From Metalysinibacillus jejuensis (GTDB lineage Bacteria; Bacillota; Bacilli; Bacillales_A; Planococcaceae), in contig NZ_QAFW01000003.1 of NCBI RefSeq assembly GCF_003057615.1, positions 1 through 64,000 on the forward strand: a stretch of 64,000 bases of DNA, given 5' to 3'. Below are positions 21,887 to 31,542 of this stretch, one piece after another. Below the pieces are notes generated by a model. The model was not told where the DNA came from, made no database searches, and was given only the letters and a program-made list of their open reading frames with translations. The translations under genes and the position numbers were made by a program. Positions within the stretch are counted from its first letter, which is position 1. The number at the start of each line of letters is the position of its first letter.

Positions 21887-23128
21887 TTATGCGTAAAGTG
21901 GGTGCTTCGCTGTAAGGGCAGCAACGCGCTCTTTCGCTTCTTTTTGTGTTGCTTCGTCTTCTGGATTTTTTAATACTAACGCAATGATTGCGCCTACTTC
22001 TTTCATGTCTTCTTCTTTGAAGCCACGAGAAGTTACCGCTGGTGTACCGATGCGGATACCTGAAGTTACGAATGGTGATTCTGTATCGTAAGGAATTGTA
22101 TTTTTGTTTGTTGTAATACCTACTTCGTCAAGTGCATGCTCTGCTACTTTACCTGTTAAACCTAATGATTTAACGTTTAATAATAGTAAGTGGTTGTCAG
22201 TGCCACCTGATACGATGTCAACGCCTTCAGCCATTAATGTTTCAGCTAATGCTTTAGCGTTAGCTTTAATTTGTTTTGCGTATGCTTTAAATTCTGGTTG
22301 TAATGTTTCGCCAAATGCTACTGCTTTAGCTGCGATTACGTGCATTAAAGGACCACCTTGGATACCTGGGAATACTGATTTATTTAATTCTTTTTCCCAT
22401 TTTGCGCCCGCTAAAATTAAACCACCGCGTGGGCCACGTAATGTTTTATGTGTTGTTGATGTTACAAAGTCAGCGTGCGGTACTGGTGATGGATGTTCGC
22501 CAGCTGCTACTAAACCTGCGATATGCGCCATATCAACCATGAAGTATGCGCCTACTTCGTCTGCGATTTCGCGGAATTTAGCGAAGTCGATTTCACGTGG
22601 GTAAGCTGATGCACCTGCAACGATTAATTTTGGTTTATGCGCTAGTGCTTTTTGACGCACGTCTTCGTAGTCAATTACGTGTGTATCTTCTGTTACACCG
22701 TACTCAACGAAATTGTAAAGTACGCCTGAGAAGTTAACAGGTGAACCGTGTGTTAAGTGACCACCGTGCGAAAGGTTCATACCTAGCACTGTGTCGCCTG
22801 GTTGTAAAATTGTGTGGTAAACTGCCATGTTTGCTTGTGCACCTGAGTGAGGTTGTACGTTAGCATACTCTGCACCGAAAATTTCTTTAACGCGGTCGCG
22901 TGCGATATTTTCTACTACGTCAACGTGCTCACAACCACCGTAGTAGCGTTTGCCTGGGTAGCCTTCTGCATATTTGTTCGTTAATACTGAACCTTGTGCT
23001 TCCATTACCGCTTCTGATACGAAGTTTTCTGATGCGATTAACTCAATGTTATCTTGTTGACGTTTTTTCTCCGCTAAAATACCGTCTAATACCGCTTTAT
23101 CTTGTGCCGCTAATTTTTCTAATGCCAT
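21887..23128 (-). CDS. glyA: Serine hydroxymethyltransferase
   Basis: A 413-residue PLP enzyme producing glycine and 5,10-methylene-THF from serine and THF. The PLP lysine is Lys228 in [25 protein letters not shown] and [12 protein letters not shown] are further active-site motifs. It follows ywlG by 19 bases in an rpiB-ywlG-glyA operon with a terminator behind it. Confidence 0.98.
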   Translation of the reverse strand: MALEKLAAQDKAVLDGILAEKKRQQDNIELIASENFVSEAVMEAQGSVLTNKYAEGYPGKRYYGGCEHVDVVENIARDRVKEIFGAEYANVQPHSGAQANMAVYHTILQPGDTVLGMNLSHGGHLTHGSPVNFSGVLYNFVEYGVTEDTHVIDYEDVRQKALAHKPKLIVAGASAYPREIDFAKFREIADEVGAYFMVDMAHIAGLVAAGEHPSPVPHADFVTSTTHKTLRGPRGGLILAGAKWEKELNKSVFPGIQGGPLMHVIAAKAVAFGETLQPEFKAYAKQIKANAKALAETLMAEGVDIVSGGTDNHLLLLNVKSLGLTGKVAEHALDEVGITTNKNTIPYDTESPFVTSGIRIGTPAVTSRGFKEEDMKEVGAIIALVLKNPEDEATQKEAKERVAALTAKHPLYA

Positions 23129-23147
23129 GATTTATATCCTCCTAAGT

Positions 23148-23690
23148 TTAAATAGAATAGACTGCGCGCTCGCCGCCGATTAATTTTGGTCGTGTTGTTG
23201 CTACTGTGACAATGGCCTCGCCGATTTGTTTTACACTCGTACGAATAGGGACGGCAACATGTGCTAAATGCATACCGATAAACGTTTGACCGATATCGAT
23301 ACCTGCTTTCGCTGTAATATGCTCTACTACAACAGGGTCTGCCATTTGCGTATACGCATACGCTGACATTGAACCACCCGCTCGTTTTACGGGAATGACG
23401 CTTACTTCAGGTAAACCGAAGCGCTCACTTGCTGCGCGCTCTACCGTTAACGCGCGGTTAATGTGCTCGCACCCTTGAAAAGCTAAATACAATTGATGCT
23501 TGTTAGCAAATTGCTGAAGCGGCGCATAAAGAGCTTGTGCCACTTCATCTGCACCTGCTGTTCCAATTTTCTGACCAATAACTTCAGAGGTCGAACACCC
23601 CACCACAAAAAGGCTATGTGGTTGTAAGGTTGTTTGTTCCTCTAACTCCGTCAATAGTTGCTGAAGTTGTTTCTCTAGCAAATTATTCAC
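23148..23690 (-). CDS. ywlG: YwlG/TIGR01440-family protein
   Basis: A 180-residue conserved protein with FVVGCSTSEVIGQKIGTAG and LAFQGCEHINRALTVE blocks typical of the family. No biochemical role is established. It overlaps rpiB by eight bases and precedes glyA, the arrangement known from Bacillus. Confidence 0.88.
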   Translation of the reverse strand: MNNLLEKQLQQLLTELEEQTTLQPHSLFVVGCSTSEVIGQKIGTAGADEVAQALYAPLQQFANKHQLYLAFQGCEHINRALTVERAASERFGLPEVSVIPVKRAGGSMSAYAYTQMADPVVVEHITAKAGIDIGQTFIGMHLAHVAVPIRTSVKQIGEAIVTVATTRPKLIGGERAVYSI

Positions 23691-24132
23691 CTCTAGCTAA
23701 ATCTAAGCTACAAATTTTATTTACGCGTCGCTCATGACGACCGCCTTCAAACTCAGTTTCTAACCATGTTTTAGCTACCATGCGTGCAAGCCCTGGACCC
23801 ACTACGCGCTCGCCCATCGCTAAGATGTTCGTATCGTTATGTTGGCGTGTTGCTTCTGCGCTAAATACGTCGTGCACTAATGCACAGCGAATGCCGCGCA
23901 CTTTGTTGGCTGCGATTGACATCCCAATACCTGTACCGCAAATTAAAATGCCGTGGTCAAAATCTCCTTTGGCCACGCCGTCTGCTACAGGCTTAGCATA
24001 GTCAGGATAGTCAACTGAATCATCTGTTTTAGGACCAAAATCAGTGTAGTCAATAGCTAACTCATCTAATAATGACATGATCTCTTTTCGTAAATTATTT
24101 CCGCCGTGATCTGAAGAAATGGCTACTTTCAA
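23683..24132 (-). CDS. rpiB: Ribose-5-phosphate isomerase B
   Basis: A 149-residue RpiB/LacAB family enzyme interconverting ribose-5-P and ribulose-5-P. The catalytic Cys65 is in ILICGTGIGMSIAANK, and the SSDHGGNNLRKEI start is typical. First gene of the rpiB-ywlG-glyA unit. Confidence 0.93.
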   Translation of the reverse strand: MKVAISSDHGGNNLRKEIMSLLDELAIDYTDFGPKTDDSVDYPDYAKPVADGVAKGDFDHGILICGTGIGMSIAANKVRGIRCALVHDVFSAEATRQHNDTNILAMGERVVGPGLARMVAKTWLETEFEGGRHERRVNKICSLDLARGE

Positions 24133-24347
24133 AACTGGCTCCCTCTTTTCGCTTTTATAGTCTCTTTCAGTTTACCATTTTCTCAAGTAGAAAAACACGA
24201 TTTTAATTTATCTTTACGATAGAAATGATACCCAAAAGCGAATGATTTGTCTATATAAACTTTAATTGTTCACTTTTAGAGCTAGTATTGTCATATTTAA
24301 TTTCGTTCACTCGGCATTTGTCACAAAAAAGACGAAGTTCGATGCTA

Positions 24348-24384
24348 ACAAAAAAGAGAAACTGCTCGCTTAACAGTTTCTCAT
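24348..24384 (-). terminator. Terminator of the chemoreceptor gene
   Basis: The minus strand reads GAGAAACTG-TTAAGCGAG-CAGTTTCTC-TTTTTTG, a 9-bp stem and U-tract after the stop codon. Confidence 0.88.
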
Positions 24385-24388
24385 CTCT

Positions 24389-25672
24389 TCAATGAAAACG
24401 TTGAATCATTTCGTATAGTTTTTTCGCATGCGCTTCTAATTGTGCGGTAGACGAAGCGATTGTATTCATCGCAAAAATTTGCTCTTCCGCTCGCGCCCTC
24501 ACCTCTTGCGCGCCTGCTGACGTTTGCTCGGCAATCGCAGCTACTTCTTGCGATTGACGCGCAGTTTCTTCGATGCTGTTCATTTGCGTTGCCATCTTAT
24601 GCGCGATAGCTTGAATCGCCTCAGCCATCGTATGAATGGTAGCCTCTACGGTATGCACCGCTTCTGTCGTCGATGTGACACGCGCTGCTTCGTCACTCGC
24701 AAATGTTACTTGCTCACGCATCGTCTGTCCTACTGATGTTACATTTTGTTGCATCGTCGCAATGAGCTGCGTAATATTGCGCACAGCTGTGGCACTTTCA
24801 TCCGCTAATGTACGTACTTCACTCGCTACGACCGCAAAGCCTTTACCGTGTTCGCCTGCGCGCGCTGCCTCAATCGACGCATTTAACGCAAGTAAGTTGG
24901 TTTGTTCGGCAATCGAACCTACGAGCTCCGTCACTGAACCGATGGCTGTCGCATTTTGTTCGAGCTGTTCGACATTCGTTAACGCTTGTTCGCTGCGCAC
25001 TGCAATTTGCTCAATGCCTGTTGTAAGTTGACCGATCGCTTGTGTTGCTACCGTTAACTGCTGTAATAAGGCGGTAGTTTGAGCGCGTGAAGCACTCACG
25101 TCTTCTGTTACAGCTGTAGCGATATCTCGCGCATGCTCCATCGCTTCTGCTGTTTGTTGCACAGCAATAGCGGAAGCCTCGGCTCCGTCCGAAATATGAT
25201 TGATTGTAGACGAAATCCCCTCAGCACTCGCAAGCGCACCTGTCGTTTGCTCGCTAAGTCCTTTAATCGCTTCATTTGTTGCTTTGTAATTCGTATCAAT
25301 ACCTGTAATAATCGTGCGTAAATTGCGTAACATTTCGTTAAAAGCCGTACCTACACGATTGAGTTCATCCTGCGTTTGGGGTACAGCTAAGTCCTTGCTA
25401 ATTTTTCCTTGTGCGACCGCATCAACCGCTTGCTCTAACTGTTGCAATGGCTTGACGAGTACGCCGCTAAAAAGGGCGGCCAAAATACATGACCACATAA
25501 TACCGAGTGCGTACGTGATCGCTTGAAATGCGACAACATTAACTTGCGGGAAAAACCGCGGTTGCACGTACTCCATAAAAAAGAAACTCGTCGTATATGT
25601 GACGAGTGCTAAAGCCCCTACGAAAAAAACTAATTTTTTAGCAATGCCAATCTTTGCTTTCTGCTGTTGCAT
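24389..25672 (-). CDS. Methyl-accepting chemotaxis protein with minimal extracellular loop
   Basis: A 427-residue chemoreceptor. Start ATG 25672 (MQQQKAK) follows AGGAGAGG; longer in-frame starts lie inside ywlE. Two membrane segments (about residues 14-33 and 47-73) are separated by only some 13 residues, then HAMP (about 74-126) and a cytoplasmic signalling coil with the conserved tip [28 protein letters not shown]. With no ligand-binding domain it may sense membrane state, energy or an internal signal, or work with a partner; that is inference. It follows ywlE by ten bases, in the place of mntP (ywlD) in the B. subtilis order. Confidence 0.92.
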   Translation of the reverse strand: MQQQKAKIGIAKKLVFFVGALALVTYTTSFFFMEYVQPRFFPQVNVVAFQAITYALGIMWSCILAALFSGVLVKPLQQLEQAVDAVAQGKISKDLAVPQTQDELNRVGTAFNEMLRNLRTIITGIDTNYKATNEAIKGLSEQTTGALASAEGISSTINHISDGAEASAIAVQQTAEAMEHARDIATAVTEDVSASRAQTTALLQQLTVATQAIGQLTTGIEQIAVRSEQALTNVEQLEQNATAIGSVTELVGSIAEQTNLLALNASIEAARAGEHGKGFAVVASEVRTLADESATAVRNITQLIATMQQNVTSVGQTMREQVTFASDEAARVTSTTEAVHTVEATIHTMAEAIQAIAHKMATQMNSIEETARQSQEVAAIAEQTSAGAQEVRARAEEQIFAMNTIASSTAQLEAHAKKLYEMIQRFH

Positions 25673-25682
25673 ACGACCTCTC

Positions 25683-26117
25683 CTATTCATGATGAATGAT
25701 TTGTTCGATAGCTTGTTGCAGTTCATTAAATGTTTGTCGATAGACTTCTGTGTTGCCGCCAAAAGGATCTTGCACATCGCGTGTGTCGCCTGTCGCAAAC
25801 TCATGTAGCGTATGCATTTTTTGTGCGTGTTCAGGGTACATTTCGCGCAGCGTCATTAAGTGATGTGCTGTCATCGTTAAAATATAATCCGCCCACGCCA
25901 TATTAGCCGCTTGTACTTGACTTGCGCTGTGGCTTTCTTCAATGGCTTGCTCCGCCAATACCGCCTTGGCATTATCGCTCATCGGAACGTGCGGCGTTGC
26001 AAAAATACCCGCTGACTTCACTTCTAGATGCGGTAATTGTTTAGCCTTCACAATCGCCTCAGCCATTGCACTGCGGCACGTATTACCTGTACAAATAAAA
26101 TATAATTTCACTGTCAT
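25683..26117 (-). CDS. ywlE: Protein-arginine phosphatase YwlE (low-Mr PTP fold)
   Basis: The active-site loop C9TGNTCRS16 contains the Thr (T13) that in B. subtilis YwlE selects phospho-arginine over phospho-tyrosine, and the general acid Asp is in DVQDPFGG. It therefore probably reverses McsB arginine phosphorylation, which marks proteins for ClpCP. Start ATG 26117 follows AAAGGAGCG. 144 residues. Confidence 0.9.
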   Translation of the reverse strand: MTVKLYFICTGNTCRSAMAEAIVKAKQLPHLEVKSAGIFATPHVPMSDNAKAVLAEQAIEESHSASQVQAANMAWADYILTMTAHHLMTLREMYPEHAQKMHTLHEFATGDTRDVQDPFGGNTEVYRQTFNELQQAIEQIIHHE

Positions 26118-26150
26118 CGCTCCTTTCATTTAGCATAGCAAAACAGCCAC

Positions 26151-26182
26151 AAAAAAACTACTGTGCTTACACAGTAGTTTGG
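26151..26182 (-). terminator. ywlC terminator
   Basis: The minus strand reads AAACTACTGTG-TAAGC-ACAGTAGTTTTTTTG: a perfect stem overlapping the ywlC stop codon. Confidence 0.9.
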
Positions 26183-27162
26183 TACCAACGACCGCCTGCC
26201 GCTTTTTCGAGACGGTTCATAATCGCTGAGCCTACGCCACCTGTCGACGTAGCTGTTACTAAAATAAGCGTAGCATCCGTCTCATCACAAGCACGGAGCG
26301 CATCATACAAGTTTGCTGCAATATCTTCGCCGAGCGAAATGCGAATCGGCGCCTCTATCTTACAGCTTGCTGGCGCCACTAAAGCGACGCGCTCATCGGC
26401 AAGTGCTGCGAGTGCTTGCGCAATTTTTTGTGGGTTTTCTTCTATTAAATAAACAGGCGCTTCAGGGGCATAATGCGTGTACTTCATACCTGGTGCACGC
26501 GGTACTTCTTTGGCATCGGTTAATTTAGCTTCTTTTACTTCACCTATTACGCGCGTTAGCATTTCTTTTGTTACGCCACCTGGACGCAAAATGACAGGCG
26601 GTGTTTGCGTCATATCGACAACTGTCGACTCTAAGCCAATGCCTGTGCGCCCACCGTCGATAATGAGCGGTATGCGGTTTTGCAAATCGTCAAATACGTG
26701 CTGTGCTCTCGTCGGGCTCGGCTTACCGCTCCGATTAGCACTCGGTGCCGCAATAGGTGCCTGTGCTGCCTTAAGTAGCGCAAGTGCCACAGGGTGATCA
26801 GGCATGCGCATCCCTACAGTCGTAAGCCCCGCCGTCACGTTTTGTGCTAAAACATTTTCTTTTACGTCCATCACAAGTGTGAGGGGCCCTGGCCAAAATG
26901 CTTCCATACAGCGGTAAGCAAGTGCGGTCGGCTGCGCAAATTGTTCCACTTGTTCGGTAGTACCAATATGCACGATAAGCGGGTTATCTGAAGGTCGCCC
27001 TTTCGCTTCAAAAATTTTCGCCACCGCTTGTTCATCTGTCGCTACCGCACCTAAGCCGTAAACGGTCTCTGTCGGAAAGGCCACAAGCTCTCCGTCACGC
27101 AACATTTGTGCCGCTTGCTCATAAACGCCTTGTTGTTGTGCCTGTACGACGCGTGTATCCAT
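26167..27162 (-). CDS. ywlC: Threonylcarbamoyl-AMP synthase (Sua5/YwlC type)
   Basis: A 331-residue, two-domain enzyme: an N-terminal YrdC domain (to about residue 200; GELVAFPTETVYGLGA, KGRPSDNPLIVHI, SANRSGKPSPT) and a C-terminal Sua5 domain after the APGMKYTHYAPEAPV linker. It makes the L-threonylcarbamoyl-AMP intermediate for t6A37 in tRNA. It stands alone, closed by a terminator. Three DnaA-box-like sites lie upstream. spoIIR, ywlA, ywlB and ywkF, expected between here and prmC, are absent. Confidence 0.95.
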   Translation of the reverse strand: MDTRVVQAQQQGVYEQAAQMLRDGELVAFPTETVYGLGAVATDEQAVAKIFEAKGRPSDNPLIVHIGTTEQVEQFAQPTALAYRCMEAFWPGPLTLVMDVKENVLAQNVTAGLTTVGMRMPDHPVALALLKAAQAPIAAPSANRSGKPSPTRAQHVFDDLQNRIPLIIDGGRTGIGLESTVVDMTQTPPVILRPGGVTKEMLTRVIGEVKEAKLTDAKEVPRAPGMKYTHYAPEAPVYLIEENPQKIAQALAALADERVALVAPASCKIEAPIRISLGEDIAANLYDALRACDETDATLILVTATSTGGVGSAIMNRLEKAAGGRWYQTTV

Positions 27163-27189
27163 CGTATTTCCTCCTTCACGTCAAAAAAG

Positions 27190-27234
27190 TTATCCACAGT
27201 TTCGGTGCATAACTTTTCTGAAAATTGTGTATAA
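27190..27234. promoter_or_regulatory. DnaA-box cluster upstream of ywlC
   Basis: TTATCCACA (27190-27198, plus) is a perfect DnaA box; TTATGCACC (27212-27204, minus) matches eight of nine and TTATACACA (27234-27226, minus) fits TTATNCACA. All three are in the 72-base gap between prmC and ywlC. Confidence 0.65.
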
Positions 27235-28092
27235 CTATGCAATTTCGCAAAAAACCATACGATCTTTACCATTAATGTCTTGTATTACCGATACGCGAGC
27301 TGTCGGGAAATGGTGTTCAAAAAATGCTTTCACCGCAGCGCCTTGCGCATAGCCAATTTCGACTCCGATTAACGCAGGGCGTTTCATTAATGCGACGCTC
27401 TCTTCTGCTAAACGGCGATACAATTTTAAACCATCCTCTGCCGCAAACAATGCCGTATGTGGTTCATGTTCTAATACGAGTTCCGACATGAGTGGTAATT
27501 CGTCAAACGCAATATACGGTGGATTGGATAAAATAACGTCCCACTGCTCATTTGCAATCGGCTCTGTTAAATCCCCAACTGCAAAACGTGCTGTAACGTC
27601 TAATTTTTTAGCATTATAAATCGCCACGTCCATCGCGCGCTCCGACAAATCGGTTAGCGTCACATCTAAACTCGGGCGCTCTAGCTTCATCGTTAAGCCA
27701 ATCGCGCCGCTCCCTGTCCCAATATCTGCAAGCTTAACGGGAGCATCGCCAAATAGCGCTTCAATTTTTTGTAGCGCATAATATACGAGCTCCTCTGTTT
27801 CAGGACGCGGAATTAATACGGACTCATTTACCGTAAATTTTCGCCCGTAAAACTCTTCATAGCCGATGCAGTACTGAACAGGGCGTCCGATGGCATGCTC
27901 TTTAACGAGCGCATCAAACTCCGCGCTTTGTGCAGGCGTTAATTCGTCGTATAAGTGTTGCATTAACGACGAATATGAACAGCCTAACACATGCTGTAAA
28001 ATAAGACGTGCCGCATTTTCCTCACGTCCATATTGTTGTAAAAAGGGTGTTGCCCACGTTAGGGCATCATAGGCTTGCCTAGGCATCTTCAT
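27235..28092 (-). CDS. prmC: Peptide-chain release factor methyltransferase PrmC
   Basis: A 285-residue SAM-dependent methyltransferase that methylates the Gln of the GGQ motif of release factors. The N-terminal helical substrate domain is followed by the SAM site [13 protein letters not shown] and catalytic NPPY ([11 protein letters not shown]). Its start lies 14 bases inside the prfA 3' end, so enzyme and substrate are translationally coupled. Ribosome site is weak; ATG 28086, two codons on, is an alternative. Confidence 0.95.
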   Translation of the reverse strand: MKMPRQAYDALTWATPFLQQYGREENAARLILQHVLGCSYSSLMQHLYDELTPAQSAEFDALVKEHAIGRPVQYCIGYEEFYGRKFTVNESVLIPRPETEELVYYALQKIEALFGDAPVKLADIGTGSGAIGLTMKLERPSLDVTLTDLSERAMDVAIYNAKKLDVTARFAVGDLTEPIANEQWDVILSNPPYIAFDELPLMSELVLEHEPHTALFAAEDGLKLYRRLAEESVALMKRPALIGVEIGYAQGAAVKAFFEHHFPTARVSVIQDINGKDRMVFCEIA

Positions 28093-29155
28093 TTAAACGC
28101 TCAAGTTTTGACGCTTGCTCTTCTAACGTTAGCGCATCAATAATTTCGTCTAATTTGCCCTCCATAATTTGGTCGAGCTTTTGAATCGTTAAGCCAATGC
28201 GGTGGTCAGTAACACGATTTTGCGGATAGTTGTACGTGCGAATACGCTCCGAGCGATCACCTGTCCCAACAGCTGATTTACGCACAGAATCATATTCACT
28301 TTGCGCTTCTTGCATATATTTATCGGCCACGCGGGCACGTAAAATTTTCATTGCTTTTTCACGGTTCTTAATTTGCGAACGCTCATCTTGCATCGATACG
28401 ACAACGCCTGTCGGTAAATGCGTCATACGTACAGCGGACATCGTCGTATTTACAGACTGTCCACCTGCACCTGATGAAGCGAACGTATCTACACGAATGT
28501 CTTTTTCATGAATTTCTACGTCTACTTCTTCAACTTCTGGTAAGCAGGCAACGGTTGCGGTTGACGTATGAATGCGTCCTGATGACTCGGTTTCTGGTAC
28601 GCGTTGTACACGGTGTGCCCCGTTTTCGTATTTAAATTTAGAAAACGCACCTTGCCCGTTAATCATAAAGACGATTTCTTTATAGCCGCCCATACCTGTC
28701 GCGTTGGCGTCCATTACTTCGATTTTCCAGCCTTGTGTTTCGGCATAGCGTGAATACATGCGGAATAAGTTACCCGCAAATAATGCTGCTTCGTCGCCAC
28801 CTGCTGCCCCGCGGATTTCCATAATAACGTTTTTATTATCATTTGGATCTTTCGGTATTAACAGTACGCGCAGGCGCTCCTCAAGCTCCTCAATTTGATG
28901 ACCGAGGTCGTTAAACTCCTCTTTTACCATCTCGCGCATATCAGCATCTAATTTTTCGTCTAGCATTTCACGCGTGTCGGCGTGCTGTTGCTTGACGTCT
29001 TTATACTCGCGGTAAGCGTCAACTGTCGCTTGTAAATCAGATTGCTCCTTTGAGTATTCGCGTAGCTTTTTACTATCGCTAACAATGTCTGGGTCACTTA
29101 ATAATTCATTTAAACGCTCATAGCGATCTTCTACTGCTTGTAAACGATCAAACAT
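28079..29155 (-). CDS. prfA: Peptide chain release factor 1
   Basis: A 358-residue RF1 recognising UAA and UAG. Catalytic GGQ in [12 protein letters not shown]; the PxT-type stop-codon motif is in the [10 protein letters not shown]-to-RVPETES region. Start ATG 29155 follows GAGGTGAAGGA, preferred over an 18-codon extension. Part of tdk-prfA-prmC. Confidence 0.97.
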   Translation of the reverse strand: MFDRLQAVEDRYERLNELLSDPDIVSDSKKLREYSKEQSDLQATVDAYREYKDVKQQHADTREMLDEKLDADMREMVKEEFNDLGHQIEELEERLRVLLIPKDPNDNKNVIMEIRGAAGGDEAALFAGNLFRMYSRYAETQGWKIEVMDANATGMGGYKEIVFMINGQGAFSKFKYENGAHRVQRVPETESSGRIHTSTATVACLPEVEEVDVEIHEKDIRVDTFASSGAGGQSVNTTMSAVRMTHLPTGVVVSMQDERSQIKNREKAMKILRARVADKYMQEAQSEYDSVRKSAVGTGDRSERIRTYNYPQNRVTDHRIGLTIQKLDQIMEGKLDEIIDALTLEEQASKLERLNEDA

Positions 29156-29175
29156 TCCTTCACCTCTTCTACTTT

Positions 29176-29748
29176 TTATAAAGGCGGGTTCGTATGGCAT
29201 TTGCGACATACGGGGTAGTACGTTTCGTTACCGCCAATTTGGATTTGCTCACCTGTATAAATCGGGTTACCCTCACCGTCTACACGTAAGTTCATTGTCG
29301 CTTTACGCTCGCAGAACCAACAAATCGTTTTCATTTCTTCTATTTTATCCGCATAAATTAACATGTAGCGGCTACCTTCAAATAATTCATTACGGAAATC
29401 ATTTTTTAAACCGAATCCCATAACCGGAATATCCAGCTCATCAACAATACGTACGAGTTGTAATACTTGATGCTTCGTTAAAAATTGCACTTCATCAATT
29501 AATACGCAGTACGGTTTGTCTGTGCACTGTGCAATCGTACCAAAAATGTCGGTATGTTCAAAAATCGTAATCGCCTTTTGACGCAAACCGACGCGGCTTG
29601 AGACGTAGCCTTGTTCGTCGCGTGTATCAACAGCAGGCGTAAACAATACAACGGGCTTGTTTTGCTCTTGGTAATTATGCGCGACTTTTAAAATTTCGAT
29701 GGATTTTCCACTATTCATTGCCCCGTGTTTAAAATAAAGTTGTGCCAA
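29176..29748 (-). CDS. tdk: Thymidine kinase (type II)
   Basis: A 190-residue salvage kinase: P-loop GAMNSGKS (residues 9-16), Walker B-like VLIDEVQF, and a C-terminal zinc site CWFC...CRKCH. Located between rpmE and prfA as in B. subtilis. Confidence 0.96.
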   Translation of the reverse strand: MAQLYFKHGAMNSGKSIEILKVAHNYQEQNKPVVLFTPAVDTRDEQGYVSSRVGLRQKAITIFEHTDIFGTIAQCTDKPYCVLIDEVQFLTKHQVLQLVRIVDELDIPVMGFGLKNDFRNELFEGSRYMLIYADKIEEMKTICWFCERKATMNLRVDGEGNPIYTGEQIQIGGNETYYPVCRKCHTNPPL

Positions 29749-29776
29749 TCTTTACAACTCCTCTTATTTTAGGCTG

Positions 29777-29813
29777 AAAAAAATACCTGCCAAGCGAAGC
29801 GCTTGGCAGGTAT
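29777..29813 (-). terminator. rpmE terminator
   Basis: A perfect 14-bp stem ATACCTGCCAAGCG/CGCTTGGCAGGTAT with a 3-base loop and a seven-U tract on the minus strand. Strong; tdk must depend on read-through or a nearby weak promoter. Confidence 0.93.
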
Positions 29814-29823
29814 GAAACTACAA

Positions 29824-30027
29824 TTAGTTTTTAAGACCGTATTTTTTGTTGAAACGATCCACACGACCATCAGCAGCCGCGAATTTTTGACGACCCGTAT
29901 AGAATGGGTGGCATTCGTTACATAATTCAACAGTGATTTTCTCTTCTACTGAACCTGTAGTGAATGTGTTACCGCATGAACAAGTAACTGTCGCTTGTTT
30001 GTAATCTGGATGAATACCTGGTTTCAT
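29824..30027 (-). CDS. rpmE: 50S ribosomal protein L31 (zinc form)
   Basis: 67 residues, with zinc ligands C16, C18, C36 and C39 (CSC...CNEC), i.e. the zinc-containing paralogue rather than the zinc-free YtiA type. ATG 30027 after GAGGAG; a 20-codon upstream extension is not L31. Confidence 0.97.
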   Translation of the reverse strand: MKPGIHPDYKQATVTCSCGNTFTTGSVEEKITVELCNECHPFYTGRQKFAAADGRVDRFNKKYGLKN

Positions 30028-30084
30028 ATTCGTTTTCTCCTCTCGCCCTGAACTATGTGCTAGATCAGAGTTATGTTTTCGAAC

Positions 30085-30127
30085 CATTGCCTTACAGCAC
30101 CCGAATATGTCAGTTCCATATGCAATG
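30085..30127 (-). promoter_or_regulatory. rpmE leader stem-loop (possible L31 autoregulatory leader)
   Basis: The leader contains CATTGC...GCAATG enclosing ATATG...CATAT, between promoter and start codon. Autogenous L31 leaders are known in Firmicutes; whether this matches that consensus needs a covariance-model search. Confidence 0.35.
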
Positions 30128-30145
30128 CGTTTCTTTACAGAAAAC

Positions 30146-30174
30146 AGTATAGCAAAAACATGTTACGCTTGCAA
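30146..30174 (-). promoter_or_regulatory. rpmE promoter
   Basis: -35 TTGCAA (30174-30169), 17 bp, extended -10 TGCTATACT (TATACT 30151-30146), directly after the rho stop codon. Confidence 0.7.
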
Positions 30175-30178
30175 CCAT

Positions 30179-31471
30179 TTACTTTTTATCTACTAATCCT
30201 TTGCCATTCGTTGCTTTTTTCATTTCATTATTTAATTTGTCAAAGAACTCTTCGTTCGTCTCGGTCGTGCGCAACTTGCGTAAGAAACGCTCAGTAAAGT
30301 CTGACGCATCCGAAAACGTTTTACGAATCGCCCATAATTTTCCAAGGCGATCTTTTGGAATTAACAACTCTTCTTTACGCGTGCCTGAGCGACGAATATC
30401 AATCGCTGGGAAGACACGGCGCTCCGCTAAGTTGCGGTCTAAGTGCAACTCTAAGTTACCCGTTCCTTTAAATTCTTCATAAATGACTTCATCCATACGC
30501 GAACCTGTATCGACTAAAGCCGTCGCTAATATCGTTAAGCTACCGCCTTCTTCAATATTACGCGCTGAACCGAAGAAGCGCTTCGGTCGGTGGAAGGCAG
30601 CAGGGTCAATACCGCCCGATAGCGTACGACCACTCGGCGGAATAACTAAGTTATAAGCACGTGCAAGACGTGTAATAGAATCCATTAAAATAATAACGTC
30701 GCGCTTTTGTTCCACTAAACGACGCGCACGTTCTAATACGATTTCCGCTACTTTTACATGGTTTTCTGGCACTTCATCAAAAGTCGAACTTACGACATCC
30801 GCATTAACCGAACGCTCAATATCTGTTACTTCCTCCGGGCGCTCATCAATTAATAATACGATTAAGTCCGCTTCAGGATGATTAGTCGTAATCGCATTGG
30901 CGATTTCTTTTAATAAAGATGTTTTACCTGCTTTTGGTGGCGCTACAATAAGACCACGCTGACCAAAGCCGACAGGTGCTACTAAATCCATCACGCGCGT
31001 TGATACATGTTGTGCTGTTGTTTCTAGTTTTATTTGTCGATCTGGATAGAGTGGAGTAAGTGCGGGGAAATGCACGCGGTCTTTCGCTTGTTCTGGGTCA
31101 ACCCCGTTCACCGCTTCAACTTGCAATAAACCATAGTAGCGTTCGTTTTCCTTCGGTGGACGTACTTTACCCGAAACTTTATCGCCATTACGTAAATCAA
31201 AGCGACGAATTTGCGAAGCCGAAATATAAATATCTTCTTTACTTGGCGAATAGTTGATTGGGCGTAAGAAGCCAAAGCCTTCTTGCGACACGATATCGAG
31301 TACACCTTCCATAAAGAAGAAGCCTTCTTGCTCAGAACGTGATTTTAAAATCGCAAAAATTAACTCTTTTTTCGTTAGCTTGCTATAATACGAAATTTTA
31401 TATTCACGCGCTAAGGCGTATAAATCTTTTAGCGTCATATTTTCTAATTGAGATATTGTCAAACTAGCCAT
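30179..31471 (-). CDS. rho: Transcription termination factor Rho
   Basis: A 430-residue hexameric RNA helicase. An N-terminal SAP-like helix set (TLKDLYALAREYKI), OB-fold RNA site (GFGFLRP), P-loop APPKAGKTSLL, Walker B VIILMDSITRLARAYN and Q/R-loop regions follow in order. No inserted domain. ATG 31471 after GGAG; the two-codon longer start is less likely. Preceded by an unusual hairpin without U-tract; no intrinsic terminator after it. Confidence 0.97.
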   Translation of the reverse strand: MASLTISQLENMTLKDLYALAREYKISYYSKLTKKELIFAILKSRSEQEGFFFMEGVLDIVSQEGFGFLRPINYSPSKEDIYISASQIRRFDLRNGDKVSGKVRPPKENERYYGLLQVEAVNGVDPEQAKDRVHFPALTPLYPDRQIKLETTAQHVSTRVMDLVAPVGFGQRGLIVAPPKAGKTSLLKEIANAITTNHPEADLIVLLIDERPEEVTDIERSVNADVVSSTFDEVPENHVKVAEIVLERARRLVEQKRDVIILMDSITRLARAYNLVIPPSGRTLSGGIDPAAFHRPKRFFGSARNIEEGGSLTILATALVDTGSRMDEVIYEEFKGTGNLELHLDRNLAERRVFPAIDIRRSGTRKEELLIPKDRLGKLWAIRKTFSDASDFTERFLRKLRTTETNEEFFDKLNNEMKKATNGKGLVDKK

Positions 31472-31499
31472 GAACACAGCTCCAGTTCTCTATAGTGTA

Positions 31500-31537
31500 A
31501 ATGAAGGAGGTACATAAGCGCACCTCCTTCATATGTG
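31500..31537 (-). promoter_or_regulatory. Hairpin between glpX and rho
   Basis: On the transcript ATGAAGGAGGT pairs with ACCTCCTTCAT (perfect 11 bp plus flanks), loop around GCGCTTATGT. It is followed by TTTACAC, so not a canonical terminator. It contains a buried Shine-Dalgarno-like GGAGGT and lies about 30 bases before the rho start. Confidence 0.55.
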
Positions 31538-31542
31538 AAGCA

